The notes below the pieces were generated by a model that saw only the letters and a program-made list of their open reading frames with translations, searched no databases and was not told where the DNA came from. From Gliomastix tumulicola (lineage: Eukaryota > Ascomycota > Sordariomycetes > Hypocreales > Bionectriaceae): a stretch of 64,000 nt of DNA. The stretch spans positions 1,364,001-1,428,000 of the forward strand of contig BCHX01000002.1 of the NCBI GenBank assembly GCA_001599755.1. Reading direction: 5' to 3'. The translations under genes were made by a program, and so were the position numbers. The stretch's first letter is position 1. Each line of letters opens with the position of its first letter. Shown piece by piece: positions 42,129-52,681 of the stretch.

Positions 42129-42814
42129 GTTGGCTGAGAAGAGGACGGGAATGATCTGTCACTGGTCTCGAGGTCTATAGTGGATGTGGTATGACGATGT
42201 GGTGGTGAGCGGATGTGATGGTGAGCGATGATGAGTGAGGATGCTTGAGGTTGGTCCAATGCAAGGCAGCCAGCACGTCTGCCTGGGGAGGCGAGGCGAC
42301 AGACACACACACAAAAAAGGGAAAAGAATTGGAATCGGACTGACGGAAGGACAGGGAGCTGGGAGGATAGGACTTTCACAATGGTGTGTGGACACGACAC
42401 ATAAATGAGATGCAGGAACAGGACAGAAGAAGAGAGAAAGCTATCGTCCTGCAGAGCTCTTAGAGCGTCAGATGGACTGCCGGCCGGCCTGCTGATGGCG
42501 TCTCAGCCTCTCAAGCTCAGAGTCATTGCGGCATGAGGAGAAGGCAGGCAGCCAGACGAAATGAACCCGCTGAGCGAGTGGGACAGGCCGCCTTGTGGGA
42601 GAAAATTGTCAGGAGGCTACCTCAGGGCACATGGCAGACCGCAGCACCGCGTGAGTACCTCGCTAGCAGCGCGAATCTGCACGTGTGGTTGGCTCATGAG
42701 CGAACGGGAGGGCCCGTCGCTGAAAATAATAATCAACCCACAGCCAGAGAAATACGTCGAACCAGTGGGAGATGCGACGGCGTTGGGCGTCTAGTCGCTG
42801 GCTGGCAGGCATGT

Positions 42815-42885
42815 GGTCGAATAAATACTTGAGCAACAAGACCATATAATTTGGGTGTGTATGTGTCTCAAGGATTTATTCGACC
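42815..42885 (+). repeat. Palindromic repeat element, copy C (71 bp)
   Basis: GGTCGAATAAATACTTGAG at the left end and CTCAAGGATTTATTCGACC at the right are 19-bp inverted repeats with one mismatch. The core is GACCATATAATTTGGGTGTG. It is the cleanest copy, in the same orientation as A and B, and about 0.94 kb upstream of the kinase ATG. Confidence 0.75.
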
Positions 42886-43383
42886 GCTTGGCTGGCCGCT
42901 GGAAGGTGAGCAAGCGCCAGCGTTGCGACAGGGCTCGACAGGCCACATTGTCAACGGTCGGCGTTGGCCATCAGCGCATCTCGTGTTCAAACGGGCAAAA
43001 CGGGGTGGAGCTGCTGGTCAGCAAAGCCACACAACGGCGGAATAGTGAGATGCAGCGCCACAACCAGTTGAGGCGCTGCTGACAACTCCGGACTACCCCT
43101 GGGCGGAACGGAGTGGTCGGAGGAGAAGAAAAGGAAGAAGGACAGAGAGGCTGGAAAATGGGCGGGAGAGAGGATTCGTGATCGAAGTGGTCAGCCATGT
43201 CCTAATAAGACAGTTGAGGATGAAAAAAGATCAACTGTCCATGTGAGGCGCCTGAGACAAGTCAAGCGTCATGGTCACCAGCGACGAGAATTCGGCTGGC
43301 TGACGGGTCACACGAGGAGTGAGGCTTTGCAGAGGGCGGTCGCAGATAGCGCCTTCGCCTCGGAAGCCGTGACGTGACGAGGA

Positions 43384-43411
43384 GGTACAAGGTACAAGGT
43401 ACAAGGTACAA
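43384..43411. repeat. Heptanucleotide GGTACAA x4
   Basis: Four perfect tandem copies of GGTACAA, next to a G-rich stretch. Intergenic. Confidence 0.8.
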
Positions 43412-43934
43412 GGGAGGGGGGCGCAATGCAGCCCGATTGCTGACGGGGAAAGACAGTGCAGGGCCAGAAAACAGACTGTGCCGCCTAAGTCTAGGCCTCT
43501 GGGGGCCAAAGGGGGGGCCAGGAAACCCCCTGATTGGATCTCGCGTAGGATTCGGGCCCCCAACAGTTCCACAACTTGATCGATAATTGGTGCGTGATAC
43601 ACTCCACTTGATCGTGATTGGCCTTCGGAAGGGCACGGTGGCCCGTTTGTCATGCACCGGAGTGGAGTCTGTCAGGGGGTTTTCGCCAATTACCGATCGC
43701 GTCTGCATTGCTGCCTCGTTTCTCAGGCCACCGTGCGCAAGCGTTTTTCGCCCTTGTGGGGCCATGATCAAGAGCACAGCAGGACAGGTATTCGACGCTC
43801 CCCCCCGATACTCTCATGCCGTTTGTTTTCGTCTCCCAGCCCTAAGTGACCCTTCCTCACCGTGCAAAGTCATCGCCTCCTTAACGAGCACGCTGTCGAC
43901 ACGCCCTGAGCCCGAAAACACACAACCAGCGACG

Positions 43935-45362
43935 ATGGACTTCATAGGCAGTAAGATCTGAGTGGCTCTCATGTACTGGGAACGCTGGGCTCTTGCTACG
44001 ACGACTCGCCTCCGAGAGGAAGGGCATTGCAAACGACCACCGCCCTGTTCTGCTCTCACCTAACTCTACCGACACCGCTCTCACCCCCTCCCTCTCGACA
44101 CCTCCCCTTGAACCATGGACGATCCAGGCTGGTCATGGCCTGCCTGGAAGTTCGGCTTGAAGAGGAGCGACCTCTTCGACTCCCTCCACGATCAGTACAA
44201 CACCTTCACCTTCTCCCTCCAAGACCCCGAAGCCTTCCACGCCGACGTCTACGAGATCTCCCACGAGGCCGACACGAAAGATGAGTTCCATCGCTTGATG
44301 GCCGACCGGCAGCGGCAGCGGATCCGGGAACTCCACGAGTCCCTGGAATCGCTCGCTGTCGAGATTATCGCCAACCCGAAGCTGATGGACTCTGAGCACT
44401 GGCAGCTCGCTGTTCAGTTGTTCAGGACGAAGTCTTTCGACTCCCTCGTGCGGTACTTCGCTAGCTATCTCCCTGAAGGCTACGGGACGCGACCTGCAGA
44501 GTCTCGCTCTGGCTCCATGTCTTCCTCCTACTCTGACGCCGCGAGCGTCCACACCGCAAGCACCAAGGCCAGCAGCGTCGATGATGCCCCTGCTTACTAT
44601 ACAAACGCCTCCTTCCTAGACGGTCCCGTCATGACCGAAGAGCCATCCAAGATGGACGACGACGACTCCCAAGTAAATGCACCTCCCTCACCACCCGCCT
44701 CCGAAGCCATGGAGTCGTCTGCTGCCTCGCCCTCGGTGGACAGCTTCGACTCCCACAGCCAAATCTCGTCTCACCCACCGTCACGATCGATGTCCTTCTC
44801 AGGATCCGACGCGGGCTCATTCGTGCCTGGCCTCTGCCACTCGCTTCTGCATCAGGACGACGAAGAATGCAACACTTCGCAATCCGATGACTGCGACACG
44901 ACGACCTCGTCTGTATCCGACTGTGCCGAAAGCCGCTCATCCATCGAGTCCATCGAGCCCATCGAGAATCATAAGAAGCATGTTGCCCCCCTGTATATGG
45001 AGGATGATGCCGATGATGATTTTGAAGATGAGGATGAACTGCTTACCGCACAGTTTCCAGAGGACACGTTCGACGGGCTCGACCTGAACGAGTCAACCAC
45101 ATCCACCACGCCAGAAGTCGATGAGACCCCAACCCCGCGACAAGAAGCCATCATGACCAGCTACCTAGAGTACAAGTCAGCACACTACCAGCGGTTACCC
45201 TCGCCACAGTACCGCCGCTCGCCGTCACCGAGCGCACACCGACGCGTGGGGTCACCCCCACGTGATCGCGACATAGTAAAGAGGAGTCCTGTTGAAGCAT
45301 ACAGCAAGATCCAGAAGCCGTCCGCAGATCCCACCAGGAAACGACCGAGGGACAGGATATGA
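43935..45362 (+). CDS. Unrecognised fungal protein, about 415 aa, acidic and Ser-rich
   Basis: Preferred model: a 16-nt first exon at 43935 (ATG GAC TTC ATA GGC A), a 177-nt intron (GTAAGA, CTAAC near 44060, CAG at 44127) and a second exon 44128-45362. This gives MDFIGSWSWPAWKFGLKRSD. The alternative is an unspliced start at 44115 (MDDPGWSWPAWKFGL), with 43935-43961 then an 8-codon uORF. Both starts have A at -3 and G at +4, and both keep the same frame. The first 110 residues look folded and helical (LHDQYNTFTFSLQDPEAFHA, HRLMADRQRQRIRELHESLE, LAVQLFRTKSFDSLVRYFAS). The rest is disordered, Ser/Asp-rich, with an acidic block (DDADDDFEDEDELL) and a basic RS-like end (SPSPSAHRRVGSPPRDRD). I know no function. 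Confidence 0.7.
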
Positions 45363-46031
45363 AGGCTGGACAGCAGCCTCGGAGAACTGAAACGGCCGGG
45401 TACGGCTTGAACCTTGTATATATGTGATCCTACTGTAGATTCTTACCTCGATAACCCTCACGATGCTAATGATCAGAACACTTGACACAACAAACAGAAG
45501 ATGACACAGGCCCAAGCGTGAAGAGAGAGAGACACACCACGTTTGCCGGGGCACACGGGGACAACTTCCTTTTTTTCTAGTGAGATTCCCTTTACGCTCG
45601 TGAGATGCCTTGCTCTCTTATTTCTATTCTTGACTGCTAGAAATCGGGTTCCTGAGACCCGGGTATGCAGGTGAGTCTCCGAATTCTTGGTAAGCTACTA
45701 AACTACGGCAGGCTGTGACCCTATCGCGAGGTACCAGGTGGTCATGTGGCCTTGGGTGCCTGGCAGGTCGTCTGCCCACAGGTCACGAGATGTAGCAACG
45801 ATCGGGACGGGATCGAGTTCCTCTCGTATAATGATATCATTTGTCTCACTTTGCCATGCACCTGGGAGGTTTTATTTCCTCGCTCCTGACACGGAGGCGT
45901 CGTCGGCTTCTCAGCGTGAGCAGCCTCATCATGCCCGGCGTGTCATACATATATATGCTATGCTGGTAGGTTCACCCCGTGACGTGCCGCTTCACTAACG
46001 ACAACTCCGTAGCAAATCTCCCCTCGTTCTA
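45363..46031. other. Intergenic between convergent genes
   Basis: 669 bp holding two 3' ends. TATATA stretches lie at 45417-45423 and 45949-45955. No gene is supported. Confidence 0.5.
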
Positions 46032-48062
46032 CTACCCGAGGAGCGTCTTCCTCCACCACTTCTCCTCCTCGTCCAGCCAGATCTTCGCGCTCCGGGGCTT
46101 GCCCAGACTGTGCCCGTCGTCGTCGACCTTGACCAGCCGCACGTCCTTGCCCTGCGCCCGCAGCGCCTCGTACACGTCCGTCGCCTGGTTCATCGGCACG
46201 ACCATGTCCTGCTTCGCGTGCAGGATCAGCAGCGGCGTGCGGATGGCGTCCGTGTGGAACAGCGCGCTGCGCTCGCGGTAGACGGCCGTCCTCTCCTCCT
46301 GCGTGGCCGCCTCGTGCGCGATGACGAGCGCGTCGGTGTAGTTCCACTCGAGCTTGTGCGTGCCCTCGTCGAAGGTGAGCAGGTCGCAGATGCCCGAGAC
46401 GTCGACGGCGCCCGCGTAGAAGGACGGGTGGCGCGTGACCGAGGACAGCGTGTGGTAACCCCCCGCGCTGAGGCCCGTGCAGCCCACAGCACCGGGGCGG
46501 ATGCGGCCGGCGGCGATGAGGTGCGCGGCCACCTCGATGCCGTCGTCGGTGTCGAGCAGGCCCCAGGCGCCCCAGAGGGCCTGGCGGTAGGCGCGGCCGT
46601 GGCAGGTCGAGCCGTGGTAGTTGAGCAGGAGGACGGCGTAGCCGCGCGTGGTGAAGTACTGCGTGCGCAGGCGCAGGCCGGGGCCCCAGTGGCCTGTCGG
46701 GCCGCCGTGGGTGGCGACGATGAGGGGCGGTGGGAGGGCGTCGGCTGGGGCTTGGAAGTCTGGGCTGTGCGGCATCCAGAGGAAGCTGTGGATGGTGCGT
46801 GAGGGCGCGCCCTTGGAGGACACGCTGAGTAGCTCGGGCTTGGAGAACCACGACGCGTCGGAGAGCTGCAGGTCCTGGGCGCGGCGGACGAGCCTGTTGG
46901 CCGCCTGCGGGTTGGGCGCTGCGTCGACGAGCCAGACGGCGTCGGTGCTGTGGCTGCCGCTGAAGACGCCGATGAGATGCGTCTCGTCGATGCGCATGAG
47001 GCAGTCGTAGGCGATCTGGTTGGCGACGTCCTCGTCTGCGAGGTACCGCCAGGATCCGTCGTCGAGGTCGATGGCGATGAGGCGACTGGCGCCCTTCCAA
47101 TTCGCGGCTGCGACGAGTGTCTTGTCGGACAGCGGCGTGTATGAATGGCTTTGGTTCGTGTTAGAAAGCCTGCCATGTGTTGTTGAGAGGAGTATCTTGT
47201 CTCACCTTCCAGGACGCCAGTATAGCTCTGCAAACTCGGCCTCCGCCAGACCAGGGCTCGAAGTGACCTGCCGAGCGTTCTTCTCGTCAGGCCGCAGACG
47301 GAACAGCTGGCGGTAGTTGGTCAGCTCCATGCCGAAGAACAGCGAGCCGTCGGGGCCCCAGCGAGGCTCAGCGACGCCGTGCAGGAGGCCACCAGCTACG
47401 AGATGGTGAGAACCAGGCTTCGCATCTCCGTCGACGGCGGCATAGTACAGTCTGGCCGCGTACCACGGCTGGTCGGGGTGATCCCACTCCAGCCAGGCAA
47501 ACTTGGTCCCGTCGTCGCTGTACTCGGGCGGGTAGTAGAAGTCGGCGCCCTCCAGCACCGTCTTGACCTCGCCCGAGCCAGCGTGTATCGCGACGATGCG
47601 GTTGACGACGCCCGTCGGATGGTCGATCGTGTGGTCCTCCTGGATGGCGAGGACCCACGAGTTGACGTGATTGGCGCTGAAGTTGGAGTACCGCAGCACC
47701 GGGTCGCCGGTGAGACGTTTGACTGCGCCCGTATCAGGGTCAAGGATGTTGACCGAGCTGTCGCTGTTGGAGAAGACGAGACGGCCGTCAGAGAGCGCAG
47801 CGTAGGCCGATCCTCCGTACGTGTAGACACTGTTGGAGGCCGAGTAGCCGGCGGGCAGGATGTCCCGGACTTCGGTCCCCTCAGCAGTCACCTCGATAAT
47901 GGTCCTGGATCCGTCGGTGCGCGACTCGAGGAAGAAGATGCGGCCGTTGGCAGACACGCGCGGCTCGCTGAGCGACTTGGAGCCGGACGTGACGAGATCC
48001 TGGGAGATGGGAGACTCCCAGTCGCCGTATCTGGCTGTCTTTTTGGTAGCGGACTCTGCCAT
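46032..48062 (-). CDS. S9-family serine peptidase (prolyl oligopeptidase / acylaminoacyl type)
   Basis: Exons 47206-48062 and 46032-47148, with a 57-nt intron (GTGAGA...AAG, phase 2), give 657 residues. The N-terminal half is a beta-propeller-like region with repeats such as RIFFLESRTDGSRTIIEV and KFAWLEWDHPDQPWYAARLY. The C-terminal alpha/beta-hydrolase domain starts near LIVATHGGPTGHWGPGLRLR. The nucleophile Ser is in GCTGLSAGGYHTLS (about residue 514), the Asp in ILHAKQDMVVPMNQ (about 600) and the His in VDDDGHSLGKP (about 632), completing the triad. There is no signal peptide, so it is probably cytosolic. Family members cleave short peptides or remove N-terminal residues; the exact specificity is not readable here. 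It is similar in layout to bacterial and fungal S9 aminopeptidase-like proteins. Confidence 0.9.
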
Positions 48063-48495
48063 TTCAGTGTGATGTCCGGTATTTCGTCAGTGCCTATGAG
48101 TGAGTTATGGATGGGTCGCAGAGTCAGAGTCACACAACGGGTAAGATGGAAGAGGGGAAGCCGTTTAAATGTCAGTCTGACAGCATGCGGGGGTTTCACC
48201 CAAACTGGGCTCGCACATATTTATTCATATTCAGTCGCTGATCGCTTATTGAGCGTCCTTTCATCACGGAGTGGACTCATGCATGTCTTAGTTTTATGGT
48301 ATCATCGCTCTATTCCGTCTCCTCTCTATCTCTATCTTGGGCAAACTTATGCCATGATTAGACCACCGACCCAAGTCGGGGGGTGGCTGACGCTTCCTAT
48401 ACCTGACTATGCACTCTTTACTTCATCAGAGTACAGACAATAAGTGAAAGACATGGGGAAAACATGAAGAAGGAAAAAAGAAAAAAAAACCATTA
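48063..48495. other. Intergenic, S9 peptidase promoter
   Basis: 433 bp between two minus-strand genes. It is the promoter of the S9 peptidase and the 3' flank of the HAD gene. An A-rich tract lies at 48474-48489. No gene is seen. Confidence 0.5.
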
Positions 48496-48682
48496 CTCAG
48501 GCCGGCCAAGACTTGATGATCTCCAAAACGGTCTGCACCAGACACTGCTCCGACTGCAGCCACTCATCAAAGTCACTGCAAGCCCAGGCAACAGCAGCCC
48601 CAACATCCGCAGCAATGTGATCCGGCTTGTAGGCAGGCTCGGATCCCTTCTCAAAAACGCCCGTCTCGACGAGAATACTCTT
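48496..48682 (-). other. Conserved C-terminal segment of the HAD gene beyond an in-frame TAG
   Basis: Directly after the TAG at 48683-48685 the same frame continues open for about 61 codons to TGA at 48496. It reads like the normal end of this family (KSILVETGVFEKGSEPAYKP, then HIAADVGAAVAWACSDFDEW). So the segment belongs to the HAD protein and is cut off only by the nonsense codon. Confidence 0.75.
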
Positions 48683-49645
48683 CTAGACGTATCGCCCGTC
48701 GGTGTAGTTGTTGGCGCCCTGTATATCGCTTGCCGGGTTGTCCCCAATCATGTAAACGGTGCTGATCTCAACGTCCTCTCCATCACGCTCGGCCCAGCGC
48801 GTCAGCGTCTGCTCGCCGTAGGTGTACGTGAGGTTGGTTGGCTTTCCGCACATGATGGGGTCGAGCTTGGCTGTGCCGCCCGTCTCACGCTCCCAGATGC
48901 CCTCGAGGGCGGCCTTGAAGGAGCCCTGGGCGAGACGGGGCTGGGTGGCCTTGGTGGCCCAAGTAATGTCGGGGTTGCAGAAGTAGAGAGCTGGCTGGCT
49001 GTCCTGAAGATATCCGTTGTTTGGGAGGGTGGTGTCCTCCTCGTCGACTTTGGGATGACCATTCTTGAGCGACTTGGTGCCGATGAGACCATTCTCAGAG
49101 AGCATGAGGTCCATGACGAGCTGCAAGTCTAGACACCAGTCGCGAGGGGACGACCAGACGAGAATGGCCTCGATAGGTGTCTCCTTGATGGGAGCATCCA
49201 GGCCGATATCCTGCCAGACACGGCCATGCTCCTCGTGGACCTTGGCAGTCGACTCGGGGAACGGGTGGATGGAGTTGTCCTCAACGAAGACATCGGAGTC
49301 GGTGATGGCCTTCTTGAAGCCGTAGGCGTGCGCAACCTTGGTGATCTGGTCGCCCTTCCCGCCGAGCACAAGGATGGGCTTGTCACCGTACTTGTCGACG
49401 AGGTCCTTGAAGGGCGTGTGGCTCTGCACAAACTGACGGTGGTCGAGGGGAAGCTCTAGACGCATGGCCAGCCTATCCGTGTGAGCCTCCTCGGTCAGGC
49501 CGCCGCCGTTGGTGAGGAAAATGAAAGGATAGTTCTTCTCCTGAAGAGAGGCAATCGTCTGAGCCGCGCCGGGGATCGGAGTGGCGCTGCGAACAAGCAC
49601 CCCGTCGATGTCGAACGCGAATGCTGGCACCTTGTGAGGAGCCAT
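48683..49645 (-). CDS. CECR5/HDHD5-type HAD-superfamily hydrolase, interrupted by an early stop
   Basis: From MAPHKVPAFAFDIDGVL to TAG at 48683-48685 the frame encodes 320 residues. HAD motif I is FAFDIDGVLV (nucleophile and acid Asp both present). The cap-type motif is PFIFLTNGGGLTEEAHTDRL, motif III sits in the GKPTNLTYTYGEQTL region, and motif IV is STVYMIGDNPASDIQGANNY. This is the TIGR01456 group (HAD IIA subclass), often mitochondrial, of unknown physiological substrate. The stop falls where related proteins usually have a Trp before KS-LV-TGV, and about 61 conserved codons continue after it. The catalytic motifs are complete without the tail, so a shortened product could still fold, but loss of the last strands makes this a possible recent pseudogene, a readthrough product or a sequence error. 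Confidence 0.75.
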   Translation of the reverse strand: MAPHKVPAFAFDIDGVLVRSATPIPGAAQTIASLQEKNYPFIFLTNGGGLTEEAHTDRLAMRLELPLDHRQFVQSHTPFKDLVDKYGDKPILVLGGKGDQITKVAHAYGFKKAITDSDVFVEDNSIHPFPESTAKVHEEHGRVWQDIGLDAPIKETPIEAILVWSSPRDWCLDLQLVMDLMLSENGLIGTKSLKNGHPKVDEEDTTLPNNGYLQDSQPALYFCNPDITWATKATQPRLAQGSFKAALEGIWERETGGTAKLDPIMCGKPTNLTYTYGEQTLTRWAERDGEDVEISTVYMIGDNPASDIQGANNYTDGRYV

Positions 49646-50399
49646 ATTGGCCAGTGTGTTCTTGGTGTTGTTGTAAAAGAGTTTGTGAGTGTCGAGAGGT
49701 TTGAGCAATGAAATTGCTTTCGCTTTGTTGTGCTTCCACTCCTTGGAGGGTTGCTGAAGGTGGCAAGGTAGAAAAAGTACAAGAAGACGAGGAGCTACTT
49801 CGCATGTTATATATTGGCCTATGCATGAGACTCGGGCATGTGAGAAGAGGCTTCTCATACTCGTGGTTACCGCAACAACGTGGTAGTGACCGATTCGCCC
49901 TGTGAAAAGAAGTCGTAATAGTGCAAACAGCAACGCGTTGCCGGAGTTCAGGTGAGAACAATAGCATGACCGAGATTTCTCAGTGTAATGTTCATTGCAA
50001 ACTATTCGAAACTGTGCTGCCTGTTTATTCTAACTGCTACGTGGATTACAATAGAAAGAGTCCGAGTGCAGGCTTGTTCTTGGTCATGTATGTAGAGTTG
50101 GTACTTGGCGTAGTTCCATAACAATGTAGTTGCAACCGGGGCTGGAACGAGTGTTTGGAGAGTCCCGTAGATGGAATCGTAGCATCAAGCTATGTGAAGT
50201 CATGAATGTTCCTGAGAGAAGACGATGTTCGTGCTTGAAGGGCGTGATTCGATCCAGATGCTAATGCTAGTGCTAGTGCTAATGGTATTGCTGCGCTCAT
50301 ACGGTCATGATATGAAATAACGACAAAAAGAAGATGTTGCTTTGCCGCCCCCTCCCTCCCCCTCCCTTCCCTGCCAGCGTCTCGCAAAGTGCCAGTGCC
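49646..50399. other. Intergenic: HAD promoter and sulfate permease 3' flank
   Basis: 754 bp between minus-strand genes; AT-richer than average. A GCTAAT/GCTAGT hexamer array lies at 50261-50284. No gene is supported. Confidence 0.5.
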
Positions 50400-52681
50400 T
50401 CACACATCCAGAGCCTTCTCCTCGGCCGCCACATCGCTCTTGGAGTCTCCATCGCGGTGGAAGAGCGCCATCTCCAGAGTCGGATAGATGGTATCGTGGG
50501 CCTCGGTCCGCGGCTGGCCGTCCCTGACAAACTCCCACTCGGACCTCCTGAACCGCTCCTGCACCTGGTCGTTCATCCCGATGAAGCGGAACTGCAGCTC
50601 CTTGCCAATGTACCGCCTGAGCTCCATCTTGAGCTCGATCAGCGACAGCGTGCCCGTGATGTCCATGAACGTGACCATGCCAAAGTCGAGCACCACGTGC
50701 GTGAGCGGCTGGATCTCGGCGCGCAGAGGCTGGATGCCCAGACGTCTCCTGATCTTGGGGATGCGCTTCATGTCCGAGACGTTCCAGCTGCGGTCCGCGC
50801 TCTTGAGGTCGACCGACGCCGTCAGCGGCTCGTAGCGCACCTTGACGGCCTCGACGATGGCGGCCTTGATCTTCTCGGCGTTGGGGAAGAGCAGGTCGTC
50901 GGTGAAGCGCACATAGTAGGCCTCGGGGGGCACCTCGAGGGCCTCGGTGTTGGGGGCGACCTTGGGGATGTGCCAGTCCTCGCTCTCGGTCATGGTCGAG
51001 GAGAGGCCGATCCAGCGCGGGAAGGCGAGGCGGAGGAGCGTGACGACGATGTTGAAGCCGACGGCCGTCGCGAGGCCGATCTCGGTCGAGGTGAAGAGCG
51101 TGACCCAGAAGCCGAGCATCGAGGCGAAGAAGTCGACGAAGGACATGCGGTAGTAGCGGTAGAAGAGGCGGGGAGGCGAGATGAGGTGGACGACGGCCAT
51201 GATCTGGTGAGGGGGGGTTTAGTGTCGATAACTCGTATCTATCAGGGGAATAAAGAGAAGAGACTTACGATAATGGCAGAGAGGGTTGCCTTGGGGATCC
51301 AGTACAGAGCGGGCGCAAGCTCGTACAGGGTCAGAATGACAAAGGCAGCAGTGAAGAGGAAATTGACAGGGGTCCTGACACCGCACTCCGAGTTGACGGC
51401 GGTACGAGACATGGCAGCACCGGCTGTGAAACTGTCAGTCAACCGGGCCTCATCATGTTAGTTAGTCATAGACGGAGGGAGACACTCACTCGTCATGGCG
51501 CCAAAGAAGCTGTTCACCAGATTCTCAACGCCGAGGAAGAACAGCTCCTGGGACTTGTCGATGGTGTAGCCGTTCCTGAGCCCAAACGCCTTTCCAACGC
51601 CGAGATGCTCGACGGCCATGGCAATCAGCGGCGCAAACGACCGTCCAATGACCTTCTGCAGCAGATCGGTCTTGGGCACGCGCGGCCGCCACAGACCGTG
51701 CGTGTCGACCTTGGTGACGCTCCAGTGGTAGCTCTCGTCGTCGCGGTCCTTGTTGACGAGGTACGAGATGAGCGTGAAGATGACGAGGACGACGACGGCC
51801 CTGCTCGTGGCGAGGATCTTGATCCACATGGTCTTCTTGCCCCAGCGCTTGCCGACGTGCTCGAGCACGAGAAGGACGAAGATGCTGCCGAAGCCTATGC
51901 CTAGCGTCTTGGGCTGGATCTCGTGCAGGTTGCCGAGGATGCCGCGGATGATCTCGGCGGTGCCCGATGGCACGTCCATGCCAATGAGGCCGTCGATCTG
52001 GCCCATCAGGATGACGAGGGCGACGGCCGAGATCCAGCCGGTGAGGACGGGGGCTGAGACGAAGTCGAGGAGGAAGCCGAGCTTGAGGAGTCCGAGGGCC
52101 ATGGTGAAGACGCCGACCATGAAGCAGATGGCCGATGATATCTCGGCCGCGCCGTAGCCGTCTTTGACGAGATCGCTCACAACTTCGTGCGTCAGGAGAC
52201 CGAGGATAGACGTAGGACCGGTAGAGAGTTCTGCAACACACACACACACACACATCTCAAGTTAGACACAACAATAACAACTAATAGACACTGTAGAGTT
52301 TCCCAAAGATATAGAGTCAGGCGCACCTTTGGACGTTCCGAGGAAGAAGTACAGCGCCGAGGGGATCCAGCACGAGTAGAGACCGTGCTCAACAGGGATG
52401 CCAGCAATCTGGGCGTACGCCAGACCCTGGGGGATGAACATGACACCGATGGTGATGCCACCGATGAAGTCCTGGATCATCCATTTCGGGTGGTAGTGAG
52501 GCAGCCACGAGAGCACGGGCAGCTTCTCGACGAGATACTCGGCCGTGGCAGACGGGAGGCGTTTCGAGACGGGGTCGACCCAGCCCTTGACCCTGTTTAT
52601 GTTCGGGTCTGTCTGGAACTCCTCGACGGCCTTGTCGGCGGTCTTGGACCACCAGCGTCGGACTTTTTCGCCGAAGCCCAT
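50400..52681 (-). CDS. Sulfate permease (SulP/SLC26 family) with STAS domain
   Basis: Exons 52327-52681, 51490-52230, 51269-51423 and 50400-51203 join in phase over introns of 96, 66 and 65 nt to give 684 residues. The SulP signature follows the N-terminal helix: GGITIGVMFIPQGLAYAQIA then GIPVEHGLYSCWIPSALYFF. About 10-12 membrane segments follow (for example ICFMVGVFTMALGLLKLGFL, VVVLVIFTLISYLV), with ELSTGPTSILGLL and TGAAMSRTAVNSECGVRTPV as conserved transport-core motifs. The C-terminal STAS domain (about 540-670) includes HVVLDFGMVTFMDITGTLSL. The protein should import sulfate across the plasma membrane by proton coupling, like Neurospora cys-13/cys-14. The first intron carries a CA repeat next to its acceptor. 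I saw no perfect CYS3/MetR site in the 370 bp before the ATG. Confidence 0.92.

Larger units (their letters stand above)
41872..43934. other. Gene-free region with palindromic repeats B and C
   Basis: 2.06 kb upstream of two divergent genes. It holds direct repeats at 41924-41989 and 42074-42128 around repeat copy B, and repeat copy C (42815-42885). It also has GGTACAA x4 (43384-43411), an AAGG run (41951-41972), and GGGGGG/CCCCCC tracts near 43415 and 43800. No conserved protein is seen. Confidence 0.6.

Noticed and set aside
45958..47100. 380-codon minus-strand frame overlapping the S9 peptidase in another frame
   Set aside because: Arg/Pro/His-rich off-frame translation of the catalytic domain.
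47379..48443. 354-codon + strand frame over the S9 peptidase
   Set aside because: Antisense shadow with no recognisable motif.
50334..51461. 375-codon + strand frame over the sulfate permease STAS exon
   Set aside because: Antisense shadow; the minus strand encodes a complete SulP protein with proper introns.
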